From JAVVEG01 sp032251455 (lineage in GTDB: Bacteria > Pseudomonadota > Gammaproteobacteria > Pseudomonadales > Pseudohongiellaceae): a stretch of DNA of 19,796 nucleotides. The notes beneath the pieces are model-generated. The model saw nothing but the letters and a program-made list of their open reading frames with translations. It had not been told where the DNA came from and did not search any database. This document shows, piece after piece, positions 1-7,567 of the stretch. The position numbers and the translations under genes are program-made. Where the stretch lies: the NCBI GenBank assembly GCA_032251455.1, contig JAVVEG010000032.1, positions 1-19,796 of the forward strand, read 5' to 3'. Within the stretch, counting starts at the first letter, position 1. Each line of letters starts with the position of its first letter.

Positions 1-152
1 TCTTGCAGGCTTAACCGTTCTGGCATGTCCGGCATGTTCACAACTCTCTCATGGCCCTCTGCCGCTTCTTCGACAGTGTTAGAGGCACTATCATCTTGAC
101 TGCAGCCCGCTACCAGCAAAAGCAGTCCCGACAAATACATGAGCGTTTTCAT
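1..152 (-). CDS. Lipoprotein, N-terminal part only
   Basis: A partial gene cut by the left edge. Fifty codons are visible from an ATG at 152. The N-terminus (MKTLMYLSG...) is a short lipoprotein signal peptide: a basic start, a Leu-rich core, then lipobox L13-V-A-G-C17, so Cys17 would be lipidated. The mature part begins with an acidic, Ser/Asp/Glu-rich stretch (SQDDSASNTVEE) typical of a linker. The start is supported by an upstream AGGAG-type ribosome binding site (GTGAGGAGAAGT) about 8 bases before the ATG. The functional domain lies outside the window, so no function can be assigned. Confidence 0.75.
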   Translation of the reverse strand, partial: MKTLMYLSGLLLLVAGCSQDDSASNTVEEAAEGHERVVNMPDMPERLSLQ

Positions 153-305
153 GGTGTACTTCTCCTCACTGGACCGGAAGGATACCGCACTGCTGGATGG
201 TCAATTGGATGACCTCCGTCGATGTTACCACTACCAACAATGGTCCGGGTCCTCGGGCAGGGTTCTTTGCTGAGATGCCTGATAAACACCAAGGTATAAA
301 TTTAC
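153..305. other. Short intergenic stretch without a convincing gene
   Basis: This is the gap between the truncated lipoprotein gene and the small minus-strand ORF that ends at 306. Apart from the ribosome binding site of the lipoprotein gene near 160-170, no clear signal is visible. A plus-strand frame from 197 to 445 crosses it, but it has no family resemblance and no good ribosome binding site. Confidence 0.4.
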
Positions 306-614
306 CTATGGTAGAGTATCCCTTTTCGCAGCTGGCTTGTGCCGGTGCTTGTTGTGGGACCGCTCACGGTGAGGCGTCCCCGCACAACCCTCGCCGGTGT
401 ACATGCCAGCCAGAAACAGGTTCAGCTTCTGCAGAAAACGTTTGAGTGGCCCCCGGGTTTTGCCGGTGGCAAGATTGAGTTCGCGCAAGGGCAGACGATT
501 GCCATCCCAGGCAGGCTGTTTATCGTTCCCTTTGTCATTCCTTTTGGCGTGCGCTTCAATCAAACCACTCTCATCAGCTGCTGCGAAATCCTGCTTGTAG
601 CGATGATCAGACAT
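306..614 (-). CDS. Small polar hypothetical protein (102 aa)
   Basis: A minus-strand frame from an ATG at 614 to a TAG at 306. The product is hydrophilic and strongly charged. It begins MSDHRYKQDFAAADESG, continues with a Lys/Asn/Asp-rich segment, then a mixed helix-like stretch (PLKRFLQKLNLFLAGMY), and ends in a His/Lys/Arg-rich tail. No signal peptide, membrane segment or known motif is seen. It is divergent from the beta-propeller lipoprotein gene at 638, leaving only 23 bases between the start codons. The ribosome binding site is poor. The frame stays open further upstream to 728, but that part antisenses the lipoprotein signal peptide and is unlikely to be used. The residue pattern is more protein-like than the competing plus-strand frame (339-641). 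It may be real, but could also be a chance frame. Confidence 0.4.
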   Translation of the reverse strand: MSDHRYKQDFAAADESGLIEAHAKRNDKGNDKQPAWDGNRLPLRELNLATGKTRGPLKRFLQKLNLFLAGMYTGEGCAGTPHRERSHNKHRHKPAAKRDTLP

Positions 615-637
615 TTTATTCTGTCCAGGGAAAACAC

Positions 638-1957
638 ATGAGCACCCGAGTACAACACTGTTCATTCTGCAAGGCAAGTTTTCCGTTATTATTGGCGCTG
701 CTGCTGAGCGGCTGCGGTGAAACAGCAATGCTTCCGGTCATGGCCGGTTATGGGCCACAGCCCGAATTGCCGCCCCCGCGTCAGCGCCTGATTCCCACCA
801 TCAATATTGCCCGCGTTTCTGGCTGGGCTGAGGGCCAACGGCCAAGGGCTGCCGACGGCCTGCAGGTGAATGCCTTCGCCACGGGTCTGCACAACCCGCG
901 CTGGCTGCTGGTACTGCCCAATGGCGATGTGCTGGTCGCGGAAAGCAATACGCCTGCCGGCAATATGCAGGGGTTTCGTGGCTGGGTGGCCGGTTTGTTG
1001 ATGCGCCGCGCCGGTTCGGGAGAGCCCAGTGCGGACCGCATCACTTTGCTGCGCGATACGGATGATGACGGCGTCGCTGATTTTCGTTCCGTGTTTCTGG
1101 CTGGCCTGCACTCCCCGTTTGGCATGGCCCTGGTCGGCTCCACCTTCTATGTCGCCAATGCCGATGCTCTGCTGCAGGTGCCTTATCAGCCGGGACAGAC
1201 TCACCTTTCCGCCAGCCCTGAACTGCTCACGGATCTTTCAGCTGGCAGCTTGAACTACCACTGGACCAAAAGTCTCATTGCCAGCCCCGACGGCAGTAAA
1301 CTGTATGTGGGCGTCGGCTCCAACAGCAATGCGGGCGAAAATGGCATCGATGAGGAAACCGGACGGGCGGTGATCCGGGAAATCGACCTTCCCGGCGGTC
1401 AGAGCCGGGTATTTGCCTCTGGCCTGCGCAATCCGGTTGGTCTGGCCTGGCAAGCAGACACCGGGGTGCTGTGGACCACCGTGAATGAACGGGATGAACT
1501 GGGCAGCGATCTGGTGCCCGATTACATGACATCGGTTCAGGAAAACGGGTTTTATGGCTGGCCCTGGAGTTATTATGGTCAGCAGGTAGACACGCGGGTG
1601 CAGCCTGCGAACCCGGGAAAAGTGGCACAGGCCATCGTGCCTGATTATGCGCTGGGCGCTCACACCGCCTCTCTGGGTCTGGCCTGGCTGCAGGCACCGG
1701 CCCTGTTGCCGGACTACCATTCCGGCATGGTGGTGTCCCAGCACGGGTCCTGGAACCGTTCACCGTTCAGCGGCTATCAAGTCATTTTCATTCCCTTTGC
1801 CAATGGCAGACCGGAAGGTTCACCACAGATTCTGCTCGATGGTTTTCGTGAAGAGAATACCGCCTACGGTCGTCCGGCAGGCGTGGCACTGGATAAAACC
1901 GGCGCGCTGCTGATTGCCGATGATGCCGGCAATACCATCTGGCGCCTGCATCAATAA
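638..1957 (+). CDS. Lipoprotein beta-propeller, sorbosone/PQQ-glucose dehydrogenase superfamily
   Basis: A 439-residue protein with a lipoprotein signal peptide: hydrophobic core around residues 15-24, then L-L-S-G-C26. Proteins of this family are periplasmic six-bladed beta-propellers that use PQQ to oxidise sugars or aldehydes. Family features visible in order are GLHNPRWLLVLPNGDVLVAE (about 83-102), DDDGVADF, GLHSPFGMALV, YHWTKSLIASPDGSKLYVGV with GSNSNAGENG after it, SGLRNPVGLAW, the NERDELGSDLVPDY segment, NGFYGWPWSYYG, GSWNRSPFSGY and a last blade with AGVALDKTGALLIADD. Length and blade order fit an intact protein. The start is supported by CAGGGA about 7-8 bases upstream. The aidB-like gene follows after 23 bases, so the two are probably co-transcribed. 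The substrate cannot be read from sequence, and PQQ binding is inferred from the family. Confidence 0.85.
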   Translation: MSTRVQHCSFCKASFPLLLALLLSGCGETAMLPVMAGYGPQPELPPPRQRLIPTINIARVSGWAEGQRPRAADGLQVNAFATGLHNPRWLLVLPNGDVLVAESNTPAGNMQGFRGWVAGLLMRRAGSGEPSADRITLLRDTDDDGVADFRSVFLAGLHSPFGMALVGSTFYVANADALLQVPYQPGQTHLSASPELLTDLSAGSLNYHWTKSLIASPDGSKLYVGVGSNSNAGENGIDEETGRAVIREIDLPGGQSRVFASGLRNPVGLAWQADTGVLWTTVNERDELGSDLVPDYMTSVQENGFYGWPWSYYGQQVDTRVQPANPGKVAQAIVPDYALGAHTASLGLAWLQAPALLPDYHSGMVVSQHGSWNRSPFSGYQVIFIPFANGRPEGSPQILLDGFREENTAYGRPAGVALDKTGALLIADDAGNTIWRLHQ

Positions 1958-1980
1958 CCGCCAAAGCACAGAGGCTGACG

Positions 1981-3639
1981 ATGAAAACACATGAGGTCTT
2001 CAATCAATCCCCCCCGCTTGAAGAGTATGATCTGTTCGCCAGCGACAAGGTGCTGCAGGAGGCCGTCCAGCGTGAAAGTAATGGCCAGGCAGATGGTCAG
2101 GCCCTGGCCGGTTTCGGACAGAAAATCGGGCAGGCACGGATAATCGATCTCGGCCGCCAGGCCAACACCTATCTCCCGGTATTGAAAAGTTTTGACCGTT
2201 TCGGTTTTCGCCAGGATCGTGTCGAGTTCCATCCGGCCTACCATGAGCTGATGCAGTGCTCGGTCAGCCAGGGTATCCATGCTTCGCCCTGGGAACATCT
2301 GGTCTCTGGCAAGCCGGCCGCGCCCGCCCGCAATGTCAGCCGTCAGGCCGCACTGTACATGATGACCCAGATAGAACCCGGCCATATCTGCCCGATTACC
2401 ATGACCAATGCCAGTGTCCCCACCCTGTTGTTTCAGCCCAACCTTGCTGCAAGCTGGCTGCCCAAAATCACCACCCGCGACTATGACCCGTCTTTTATCC
2501 CGATGGCGGACAAGCGTGGCGTTACCCTGGGCATGGGCATGACCGAAAAACAGGGCGGTACCGATGTGCGCAGCAACACCACCACAGCCACGCCGGCCAC
2601 CCGGCCCGGCCCGGGAGAAGAGTATCTGCTGATCGGACACAAATGGTTTTTTTCAGCACCCATGTGTGATGCCTTTCTGGTGCTGGCCCAGGCGGAGAAA
2701 GGTCTGTCCTGCTTTCTGCTGCCCCGTTTTCTGCCCGATGGCACCCTCAACAACCTCCATATCCAGCGCCTGAAGGAAAAAACCGGTAACCGCGCCAATG
2801 CCTCCTCGGAAGTCGAATTCAGCAATGCTCACGCCTGGCTCATCGGCGAGGAAGGCTGCGGTATTCGCAACATCATCGAAATGGCCAGCTGGACCCGACT
2901 CGATTGCGCCGTCTCCTCTGCCGGCATGATGCGGCAGACACTGATTCAGGCGCTACACCATTGCCAGCACCGCCAGGTCTTTGGAACCCCATTGATCCGG
3001 CAGCCATTGATGCAGAACGTATTGGCCGACCTGGCACTGGAAGCCGAGGCCTGCACGGTCCTGGCCTTCCGGGTCAGCCGCGCCTTTGATCAGGCAGATG
3101 ATGATGAAGCCGAAGCGGGTTACCGCCGCCTGATGACACCCGTGGCCAAATACTGGAACTGCAAGCGTGCGCCGGGCTTTACCATGGAGGCCATGGAATG
3201 CCTGGGTGGCAATGGCTATGTGGATGAGACCGTCAGTGCCCGGCTGTACCGGGAGGCACCAGTCAACGCCATCTGGGAAGGGTCCGGAAATGTCATGTGT
3301 CTGGATGTCTTGCGGGTACTGGACCGGGAGCCGCACGCGCTGGACAGTGTGCTGGCTGAGCTGGAGAAAAGCAGAGGCAGGGACCGGGATTACGACCAGA
3401 CCCTGGAGCAGTTGAAACGTAGCCTCGGGAATCGCGAAGCCCTGCAGGCCGGGGTTCGCCAGTTCGTCGAGCAACTGGCGCTCATCAGCATTGCCGGTTT
3501 GTTGCTGGAGCATGCGCCGGATTTCATCAGCCAGACCTGGTGTTGCACCCGCCTTGGGCAGGCCAGGGGGCTTTACGGCTGCCTGCCGGTGACCAGCCCC
3601 TTCGGGCTGATCCTGGACCGTGCCTGGTCCGCTACTTGA
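1981..3639 (+). CDS. aidB: AidB-like acyl-CoA dehydrogenase
   Basis: A 552-residue flavoprotein that follows E. coli AidB almost end to end, from THEVFNQSPPL at the N-terminus to the AWCCTR-like C-terminal region. AidB is a tetrameric FAD protein induced in the adaptive response to alkylating agents. It has weak isovaleryl-CoA dehydrogenase activity and a DNA-binding C-terminal domain. Visible signatures are ICPITMT (136-142), MGMTEKQGGTDVRSNTT (185-201), the flavin/substrate loop GHKWFFSAPMCDAF (219-232), RTxFDC-like TRLDCA (305-310), RQVFGTPLIRQPLMQ (331-345) and IWEGSGNVMCLDVLR (431-445), with the conserved Glu433. AGAGG lies about 7 bases before the ATG. No Ada-type regulator or alkylation-repair gene lies within the window, so an alkylation role is known for the family but not supported by context. 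Its stop overlaps the cfa stop from the other strand. Confidence 0.92.
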   Translation: MKTHEVFNQSPPLEEYDLFASDKVLQEAVQRESNGQADGQALAGFGQKIGQARIIDLGRQANTYLPVLKSFDRFGFRQDRVEFHPAYHELMQCSVSQGIHASPWEHLVSGKPAAPARNVSRQAALYMMTQIEPGHICPITMTNASVPTLLFQPNLAASWLPKITTRDYDPSFIPMADKRGVTLGMGMTEKQGGTDVRSNTTTATPATRPGPGEEYLLIGHKWFFSAPMCDAFLVLAQAEKGLSCFLLPRFLPDGTLNNLHIQRLKEKTGNRANASSEVEFSNAHAWLIGEEGCGIRNIIEMASWTRLDCAVSSAGMMRQTLIQALHHCQHRQVFGTPLIRQPLMQNVLADLALEAEACTVLAFRVSRAFDQADDDEAEAGYRRLMTPVAKYWNCKRAPGFTMEAMECLGGNGYVDETVSARLYREAPVNAIWEGSGNVMCLDVLRVLDREPHALDSVLAELEKSRGRDRDYDQTLEQLKRSLGNREALQAGVRQFVEQLALISIAGLLLEHAPDFISQTWCCTRLGQARGLYGCLPVTSPFGLILDRAWSAT

Positions 3640-4879
3640 CGGGTTTCTCCAGCACTATCTGGGCGACCCGGACATCACAGCCTTCGAACATGGCTTCACA
3701 CATGCAGAAATAAAAAAGCCACATGCGCTTGAAACGCATATCGTATTTTTTGTGATCCAGTTTTTCATAATGTGCCAGGAAGTTCTGGCGCCAGCGCCGC
3801 AAGGTTTCCGCGTAATTGAATGAAGCGTGAATAAACGGCTCCCCCACCAGTTCCAACCCCTGTTCCTGGGCATTCTGGGTCAACTCAAACACTTCCGGGA
3901 CATGTCCTCCCGGAAAAATATATTTGATCAGCCAGGGACTGGACAGCTTGGCAGTTGCCGGCTTGCCGGAACGGACTATCGAATGGATCAGGGCCTTGCC
4001 ACCGGGGCGCAACTGCTGATTCACCGCCTCGAAATAATTGTCCAGATGGCCCCTGCCAACGTGTTCGACCATACCTATCGAGACGATGCGGTCATAGTAA
4101 TTCTCGTGCTGGGCAGCATGTTCCCGGTAATCCTGCAGCAGATACTCAGGCCTGGGTTCAATGCCGCTGGCAAGAGCCTTGGCATGTTCCAGTTGATTCC
4201 TGGCCAGGGTAACGCCGGTGCTTATTGCGCCCCGGGTACTGGCCAGGCGGCGCGTGGTTTCTCCCCAGCCGCAACCGATATCCAGCACACGCATCCCCGG
4301 TTTGACATCCAGCCGCTTGATCGTGGTATCAATCTTGTTCAGTTGGGCGTCTCGCAGGCTTTGCTCCGGGCTGGCAAAAAAGGCGCAGGAGTAGTTCATG
4401 CCCTCGTCAAGAAATCCGCGGTACAGATCATCGCCTATATCGTAATGATGCTGCACATTGTCATAGCTGGCAGCTATGTCATGGCTGTACTGCGGTGGCC
4501 GCTTGTTGATCAGGTGCCGGATAAGCTTCCCCGTGAAGGTGGACAGCATATTATCGCGTTCACGCGCCACCATGGTCAGGAATTCGCCAAGATCGCCCTT
4601 GCGCAAAGTCCATTTCCCGTCCATGAATGCTTCCCCCAGGCCAGGGTCCGGGGCACGCAACATGGACCAGAGCGTCGCGGCCGTGTTGAGTTCCATTTCG
4701 AAAAGACGCCTGTCCTTGTCTCCCTTGGCAATGACATGATGCATGCTGGAGTCCAGACAGCTGATTTCCAGCGTGGCATCCTTCACCATCTTGCCTAACA
4801 GGGAAGCTGCCATGCGGAAACGCAGGGCGGTTAACGGGTCAACGGCAGTTGCAGATTGATTCTCGGTACTGATAGCCAT
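3632..4879 (-). CDS. cfa: Cyclopropane-fatty-acyl-phospholipid synthase
   Basis: A 415-residue SAM-dependent methyltransferase that would transfer a methylene group to the double bond of unsaturated acyl chains in membrane phospholipids. Residues 1-130 form the N-terminal lipid-binding region. The Rossmann methyltransferase core begins near HHYDIGDDLYRGFLDEGMNYSCAFF (144-168), with the SAM motif LDIGCGWGETTRRLA (199-213). Residues corresponding to the bicarbonate/active-site set of E. coli Cfa are present: Cys165 in YSCAFF, Glu272 in GMVEHVG, His299 in LIHSI and Tyr356 in FNYAETLRRW. The length is slightly above that of E. coli Cfa (382 aa) and nothing is broken. The 3' end overlaps the convergent aidB gene by 8 bp. 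The fusion gene ends 139 bp upstream on the same strand, so cfa could have its own promoter in 4880-5018. The ribosome binding site is weak (AGAGG about 11 bases upstream). Confidence 0.92.
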   Translation of the reverse strand: MAISTENQSATAVDPLTALRFRMAASLLGKMVKDATLEISCLDSSMHHVIAKGDKDRRLFEMELNTAATLWSMLRAPDPGLGEAFMDGKWTLRKGDLGEFLTMVARERDNMLSTFTGKLIRHLINKRPPQYSHDIAASYDNVQHHYDIGDDLYRGFLDEGMNYSCAFFASPEQSLRDAQLNKIDTTIKRLDVKPGMRVLDIGCGWGETTRRLASTRGAISTGVTLARNQLEHAKALASGIEPRPEYLLQDYREHAAQHENYYDRIVSIGMVEHVGRGHLDNYFEAVNQQLRPGGKALIHSIVRSGKPATAKLSSPWLIKYIFPGGHVPEVFELTQNAQEQGLELVGEPFIHASFNYAETLRRWRQNFLAHYEKLDHKKYDMRFKRMWLFYFCMCEAMFEGCDVRVAQIVLEKPVK

Positions 4880-5018
4880 GGCAGATCAAACCTCTTATCA
4901 ACGGAACAGGACAGGGACATAAAGAATACCGAACGTGACGACCGTGTTGCGCGTTTGTTACAGATTTATAAGCTATTCATTCAACAATCTGATCTGCAAT
5001 GAACCCCCCGGCCATGCA
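4880..5018 (-). promoter_or_regulatory. Intergenic leader upstream of cfa
   Basis: A 139-bp gap on the minus strand between the end of the DsbA-PurT fusion gene and the start of cfa. It is AT-richer than the flanking genes around 4940-4990. A stationary-phase promoter for cfa would be expected here by analogy with other species, but no convincing -35/-10 pair or terminator hairpin could be identified by eye. Confidence 0.3.
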
Positions 5019-7526
5019 CTACAGTGTCACCTCTATCCTGGCCAGCACCCGCAAGGCCTTGGCAAGCGCTGCATCGGTGCTCTCAGCCCGGGCCAGAGCC
5101 ACTCCCAGGCGCCGTTCACCCCGCACCTCCGGCTTGCCGAACAGACGCAAATCCGTATCCTCTTCTGCCAGGGCTTGCTGCAGATTGCCATACTGCATAT
5201 CAGCGGAATCCCCGGCCACCAGCAGGACAGCAGAGGCGGCAGGTCCCAGTTGCCGGATAACAGGTATCGGCAGACCCAGAATGGCGCGGACATGAAGCGC
5301 AAATTCAGACAGATTCTGGGAAACCAGCGTCACCAGCCCTGTGTCATGTGGACGCGGGGAGACTTCACTGAAATACACCTTATCGGCTTTGACAAAAAAT
5401 TCAACTCCAAAGATACCATAACCACCAAGCGCTGAGGTGACGATGTCGGCGATGCGCTGAGCCTCTTGCAGCGCAGCCGGATGCATGGCCTGGGGCTGCC
5501 AGGATTCACGGTAGTCGCCTTTTTCCTGACGGTGACCTATGGGTGCACAAAAACTGGTCCCGGCCTGATGGCGCACAGTCAGCAGCGTGATTTCGTAATC
5601 GAAATCAACAAAGCCCTCGACAATCACCTTGCCTTTGCCGCTCCTGCCACCCGACTGGGCATGAGTCCAGGCTTGATCAAGATCAGCCTCGCTTTTCACG
5701 GTGCTCTGCCCCTTGCCCGAAGAGGACATGATCGGTTTGATGACGCAGGGGTAACCGATCTCCTGCACTGCCTGCCGGTACTCTTCTTCGGTTTCGGCAA
5801 ACCGGTAAGGAGACGTATTCAGACCCAGCTCTTCCGCCGTCAGGCGACGAATCCCCTCCCGATTCATGGTCAGCCGTGCCGCCCGCGCCGAGGGAATGAC
5901 ATGCCAGCCTTCCGCTTCCAGACTGAGCAGTTCATCGGTGGCAATCGCTTCGATTTCCGGGACTATCAACTGTGGCTTTTCCTGCTCCACCAACGCCCGC
6001 AGGGCAGCAGCATCCAGCATATTGATCACATGGCTGCGATGCGCCACCTGCATGGCCGGGGCATTGGCATAACGGTCCACGGCGATCACCTCGCAACCGA
6101 ACCGCATCAGCTCAATGACCACTTCTTTGCCCAACTCGCCGCTGCCCAGCAGCATCACCCGGGTGGCATGCGCGGCCAGAGGAGTGCCTATGCGTCCCGC
6201 AAGTGCAGCCGCAGCTGGAGGCTGGGCCTGAGCTGCAGCCAGCTCCTGTTCAACCAGCCAGAGGCGATCCTGCCCCCAATGAACCGGCCCCTGGTTCACC
6301 CGGAACGCAGGAACACCCCAGTTGCCCAGAGCAAACATGTCGGCGCGATTGGTTTCGGCTACTGCTCGCCAGCTGTCATCGGCCAGGGCAGCCTGCATCT
6401 GTTGCTCGCTGAGGCCGGCACGCTGGCACAGCTGCAGCAAGCCCTTGTCGGTATAGGCACTGATGCCTTCGGCAAAGACGCCCCGCAGAAACGAAAGCGC
6501 GAAGGCCTCGCCCTTGCCCGCCGCGATGGCATGATGCAATACCGCCAGTCCGCGTTCGGTGGGTTTGCCTACCGGATCCGCTATCCTGCCAAAGGGCAGG
6601 CCAAGCCTCTCTGCCTCACGCTTGGTATCCATGACGATGTATTTGCGCTTGGCCAGAGGGACTGACAGGCCTCTCATCACCATGGGCAGGACAAAGCGCA
6701 AACGCAGCTCGGCTTTCCAGGCCTCGGCCAGAGCCACTGCGCGAGGCAGGGCAATCCAGGTATAGGGGCTGCGGAAAGAGAGAAACATGTCCAGTTGCGG
6801 TTTCCGGTCAAGCGCCAAGCCGGTCTGGTCATGCGCCTGCAGTTGCACCTCTTTGCGCGGGACGAAAGCAGTGAACACCCTGCCCTTGTGCAGCAGGCCA
6901 CGCAGGCGCTGCTCCAGATAGGGCAGGCGATCCAGCCCCCAGTACCATTCCCCTTCAAAATAGAAGGTAGCACCCAGATAATGGCCCAGTACCTGTCGCT
7001 GCTTCTCGCCCGCCTGCAGCGCCTTTATAACCTTGGCCTGTACTGTTTCCTGTTCCGCCTCTGCTGAAGCGGTCGGCGCTTGCCCCTGGCTAAAGGCTGA
7101 TCTTATCTGTTGTGCCGTCGCCGCAAAAACCAGTGGATCCCGGATATCCGCCAACAGAAACTGGGCTGCCTGAATCGCCTCGGCCGGAGGGTGTTGCTGC
7201 CAGGGCAAGGGGCTCAGGCTCAGGCCCAGAGCAAGATCAGTGGCATCGCGCAAGGACCAGTCGGTCAGTTTCTCTGGTTCGGGAGCCGCGCCCGGGTCTG
7301 GCGGGGGCACCAGGTGCGGAATCACTGTCACCCGATACTGGGCCAGCAAATGGGGCAGGGCTCGCACAGCAAGATCCGAGTAAGGGTCATCGACCTGATG
7401 AAAATAGTGGATACAGGCCGGTTTGCCGCTCAGCCGGCGTGGCAGGGCTGCGCACAGGCGTTGCAATTGCCGCAATCCTGCACTGGTGAGCAGTGCCGCC
7501 CCCTGTATTCGCAACCACCTTTTCAT
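5019..7526 (-). CDS. purT: Fusion: two DsbA/HCCA-isomerase-like domains plus PurT
   Basis: One 835-residue reading frame. The ATG at 7526 is chosen because AGGAGA lies 5-6 bases upstream. Residues about 36-215 form a DsbA/2-hydroxychromene-2-carboxylate-isomerase-like domain (HYFHQVDDPYSDLA at 40-53, then FYFEGEWYWGLDRL). Residues about 243-430 form a second copy (DMFLSFRSPYTWIA at 246-259, then GNWGVPAF and HWGQDRLWLVEQEL). Neither has a CxxC motif, so both resemble kappa-GST/isomerase-type rather than oxidase members. An Ala/Pro/Gln linker (429-444) leads into a full PurT (about 445-835), the ATP-grasp enzyme that formylates GAR with formate and ATP in purine synthesis. PurT signatures are MLLGSGELGKEV (458-469), VDRYANAPAMQVAHRSHVI, VPEIEAIATD, TMNREGIRRL, PIMSSSGKGQS, GHRQEKGDYRESWQPQ, GGYGIFGVEFF, EVSPRPHDTG and RRLGVALA. 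There is no in-frame ATG, GTG or TTG in the linker, so PurT cannot readily be made separately. It lies 41 bp downstream of glpV on the same strand. Confidence 0.88.
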   Translation of the reverse strand: MKRWLRIQGAALLTSAGLRQLQRLCAALPRRLSGKPACIHYFHQVDDPYSDLAVRALPHLLAQYRVTVIPHLVPPPDPGAAPEPEKLTDWSLRDATDLALGLSLSPLPWQQHPPAEAIQAAQFLLADIRDPLVFAATAQQIRSAFSQGQAPTASAEAEQETVQAKVIKALQAGEKQRQVLGHYLGATFYFEGEWYWGLDRLPYLEQRLRGLLHKGRVFTAFVPRKEVQLQAHDQTGLALDRKPQLDMFLSFRSPYTWIALPRAVALAEAWKAELRLRFVLPMVMRGLSVPLAKRKYIVMDTKREAERLGLPFGRIADPVGKPTERGLAVLHHAIAAGKGEAFALSFLRGVFAEGISAYTDKGLLQLCQRAGLSEQQMQAALADDSWRAVAETNRADMFALGNWGVPAFRVNQGPVHWGQDRLWLVEQELAAAQAQPPAAAALAGRIGTPLAAHATRVMLLGSGELGKEVVIELMRFGCEVIAVDRYANAPAMQVAHRSHVINMLDAAALRALVEQEKPQLIVPEIEAIATDELLSLEAEGWHVIPSARAARLTMNREGIRRLTAEELGLNTSPYRFAETEEEYRQAVQEIGYPCVIKPIMSSSGKGQSTVKSEADLDQAWTHAQSGGRSGKGKVIVEGFVDFDYEITLLTVRHQAGTSFCAPIGHRQEKGDYRESWQPQAMHPAALQEAQRIADIVTSALGGYGIFGVEFFVKADKVYFSEVSPRPHDTGLVTLVSQNLSEFALHVRAILGLPIPVIRQLGPAASAVLLVAGDSADMQYGNLQQALAEEDTDLRLFGKPEVRGERRLGVALARAESTDAALAKALRVLARIEVTL

Positions 7527-7567
7527 CGTGTCTCCTGGCTCTGGTATCTGAATCTGGATAAAGCCAG

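Noticed and set aside
339..641. A plus-strand frame of 100 codons before the beta-propeller gene
   Set aside because: It has no ribosome binding site or recognisable motif, and the opposite-strand frame looks more protein-like. It also overlaps the start of the real gene.
3827..4798. A 323-codon plus-strand open frame antisense to cfa
   Set aside because: The minus-strand frame encodes an intact Cfa with all its motifs, so the plus-strand frame is its shadow.
5466..6665. A 399-codon plus-strand open frame antisense to the fusion gene
   Set aside because: It mirrors PurT and the isomerase-like domains, is rich in His/Gln/Arg as antisense frames of GC-rich genes are, and resembles no family.
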